Below, one piece after another: positions 6,482 to 7,039 of a stretch of DNA of 7,039 nt. Location: assembly GCA_005882155.1 (NCBI GenBank), contig VBCQ01000093.1, positions 1 to 7,039 of the forward strand. The letters are read 5' to 3'. The stretch comes from Betaproteobacteria bacterium. GTDB taxonomy: Bacteria; Pseudomonadota; Gammaproteobacteria; Burkholderiales; Burkholderiaceae_C. The position numbers were made by a program, and so were the translations under genes. A model generated the notes under the pieces. The model was not told the DNA's origin and did not search any database. It saw only the letters and a list, made by a program, of their open reading frames with translations. Each line of letters begins with the position of its first letter. Position 1 is the first letter of the stretch.

Positions 6482-6605
6482 GCGGTCAAAACTGCGTTGA
6501 AGCTGCTGGTTTTTCGTCGGGGGTTAGACCTAGTTGTCGCTCATCAGACGACGGCAGACAGTGGCGCCAATCGTTGTGCAGACGCTGTTTCACTTAGGAG
6601 AAGCC

Positions 6606-7039
6606 ATGACCCGCAAATCGCTCGCCGCGGCGAAAGCCGAACCCGCCACGTCCGCCGGCACGCGGCGAAAGTTCCTCAAGGCAGCCACAGGCGCCGCCGC
6701 AGGTGGAGCGGCGCTCGCCGTCCCGATGATCGCCAAGTCGCAGACTCCCGTCGTCTGGCGGTTTCAAAGCACCTGGCCCGCCAAAGACATCTTCCACGAA
6801 TACGCCCAGGACTACGCGAGACGCGTCAACGAAATGGGCGGTGGGCGGCTGCGGCTCGACGTCTTGCCGGCGGGTGCGGTGGTGGGCGCCTTCGGCATGC
6901 AGGACGCGGTCAGCAGCGGCGTGCTCGATGGCGGACATGGGGTGTGCGCGTATTGGTATGGCAAGAACAAGGCGTTCTCGCTGTTCGGCACCGCCCCGGC
7001 GTTCGGCTGGAGCGCGAATGATCTTCTCGGCTGGTTCTA
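6606..7039 (+). CDS. TRAP transporter solute-binding protein, DctP family, N-terminal part
   Basis: The gene runs off the right edge; 144 complete codons are present, about 40 percent of a usual 340-370 residue protein. The ATG at 6606 has AGGAG five bases upstream. A twin-arginine signal is clear: TRRKFLKAATG at residues 19-29, then a stretch rich in Ala and Gly to about residue 43, so the protein should be folded in the cytoplasm and exported by Tat to the periplasm. The mature part begins VVWRFQSTWPAKDIFHEYAQDYARRVNEMGGGRLRLDVLPAGAVVGAFGMQDAVSSGVLDGG, read in pieces as QSTWP, FHEYAQDYARRVNEM, LDVLPAGAVV and MQDAVSSGVLDGG, all typical of the DctP family. Such proteins deliver organic acids, often carboxylates, to a DctQ/DctM membrane pair, expected downstream. 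The ligand cannot be told from this part. Location beside the hut genes, transcribed divergently from hutG, does not prove a link to histidine or urocanate uptake. Confidence 0.9.
   Translation, partial: MTRKSLAAAKAEPATSAGTRRKFLKAATGAAAGGAALAVPMIAKSQTPVVWRFQSTWPAKDIFHEYAQDYARRVNEMGGGRLRLDVLPAGAVVGAFGMQDAVSSGVLDGGHGVCAYWYGKNKAFSLFGTAPAFGWSANDLLGWF

Larger units (their letters stand above)
6283..6605. other. Intergenic region between divergent hutG and the TRAP gene
   Basis: This 323-base stretch carries no intact gene that I can support. From left to right it holds the operator core next to hutG (6285-6298), a short inverted repeat ACCGAC/GTCGGT (6318-6323 with 6331-6336), the apparent YceI remnant (6341-6451), the overlapping hairpins (6455-6481), and the leader of the TRAP gene ending in the Shine-Dalgarno AGGAG at 6596-6600. 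Promoters for both divergent genes should lie here. A weak -10-like TACACT occurs on the minus strand (6316 to 6311) without a matching -35, and TTGAAG at 6497-6502 is a weak plus-strand -35 candidate; neither is convincing. Confidence 0.7.

Noticed and set aside
6292..6489. Minus-strand open frame of 65 codons between hutG and the TRAP gene
   Set aside because: Low-complexity Ser/Arg-rich product with no recognisable features; the plus-strand reading of part of the same bases resembles YceI instead.
6497..7021. Plus-strand open frame of 174 codons starting before the TRAP gene
   Set aside because: From 6606 on it is a shifted-frame shadow of the DctP-family gene, and its start has no clear ribosome binding site.
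1..7039. CRISPR array, tRNA/rRNA gene, insertion sequence or phage genes
   Set aside because: No regularly spaced repeats, no tRNA-like or rRNA-like stretch, and no transposase, integrase or terminal inverted repeats were seen; nearly all sequence is accounted for by metabolic genes.

Overview
The window is high-GC bacterial DNA with densely packed, overlapping genes. The gene set fits a Proteobacterium, most likely a betaproteobacterium of the Burkholderiales type: GTP-dependent PEP carboxykinase, the five-step histidine utilisation (hut) pathway with HutF and HutG, and a Tat-exported TRAP-type binding protein. The taxon is an inference from gene content and base composition.

Layout. Positions 1-537 hold the C-terminal part of pckG (GTP-type PEP carboxykinase). 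A 76-base gap follows, with a candidate promoter and a perfect 32-bp palindrome that looks like the operator of a HutC/GntR-type repressor. Next come four plus-strand genes, nearly end to end: hutU (urocanase), hutD (HutD/Ves cupin), hutF (formimidoylglutamate deiminase) and hutI (imidazolonepropionase). The hutU/hutD and hutD/hutF junctions are 4-base stop/start overlaps, and hutF/hutI are 4 bases apart. hutG (N-formylglutamate deformylase) lies on the minus strand, converges on hutI and overlaps its 3' end by 42 bases. A second copy of the operator core sits directly in front of the hutG start. The 323 bases from 6283 to 6605 contain this operator, what looks like the C-terminal remnant of a YceI-family gene, a pair of mutually exclusive hairpins, and the leader of the last gene. 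That gene, from 6606 to the window edge, encodes the N-terminal part of a TRAP transporter solute-binding protein of the DctP family with a twin-arginine signal.

How the genes work together. HutU converts urocanate to imidazolonepropionate, HutI opens the ring to formimidoylglutamate, HutF deiminates it to N-formylglutamate, and HutG releases glutamate and formate. HutD is a small cupin thought to modulate the pathway. Histidine ammonia-lyase (HutH), which makes urocanate, and the repressor HutC are not in the window, although the genes on both sides are visible, so they must lie elsewhere. Sharing of the operator core between the hutU and hutG promoters suggests that one regulator controls both transcription units.

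The pathway itself is well known. The less ordinary points are the nested architecture of the hutU operator, the operator copy pressed against the hutG start codon with no visible Shine-Dalgarno sequence, and the gene remnant with alternative hairpins between hutG and the TRAP gene. I saw no wholly new system here.
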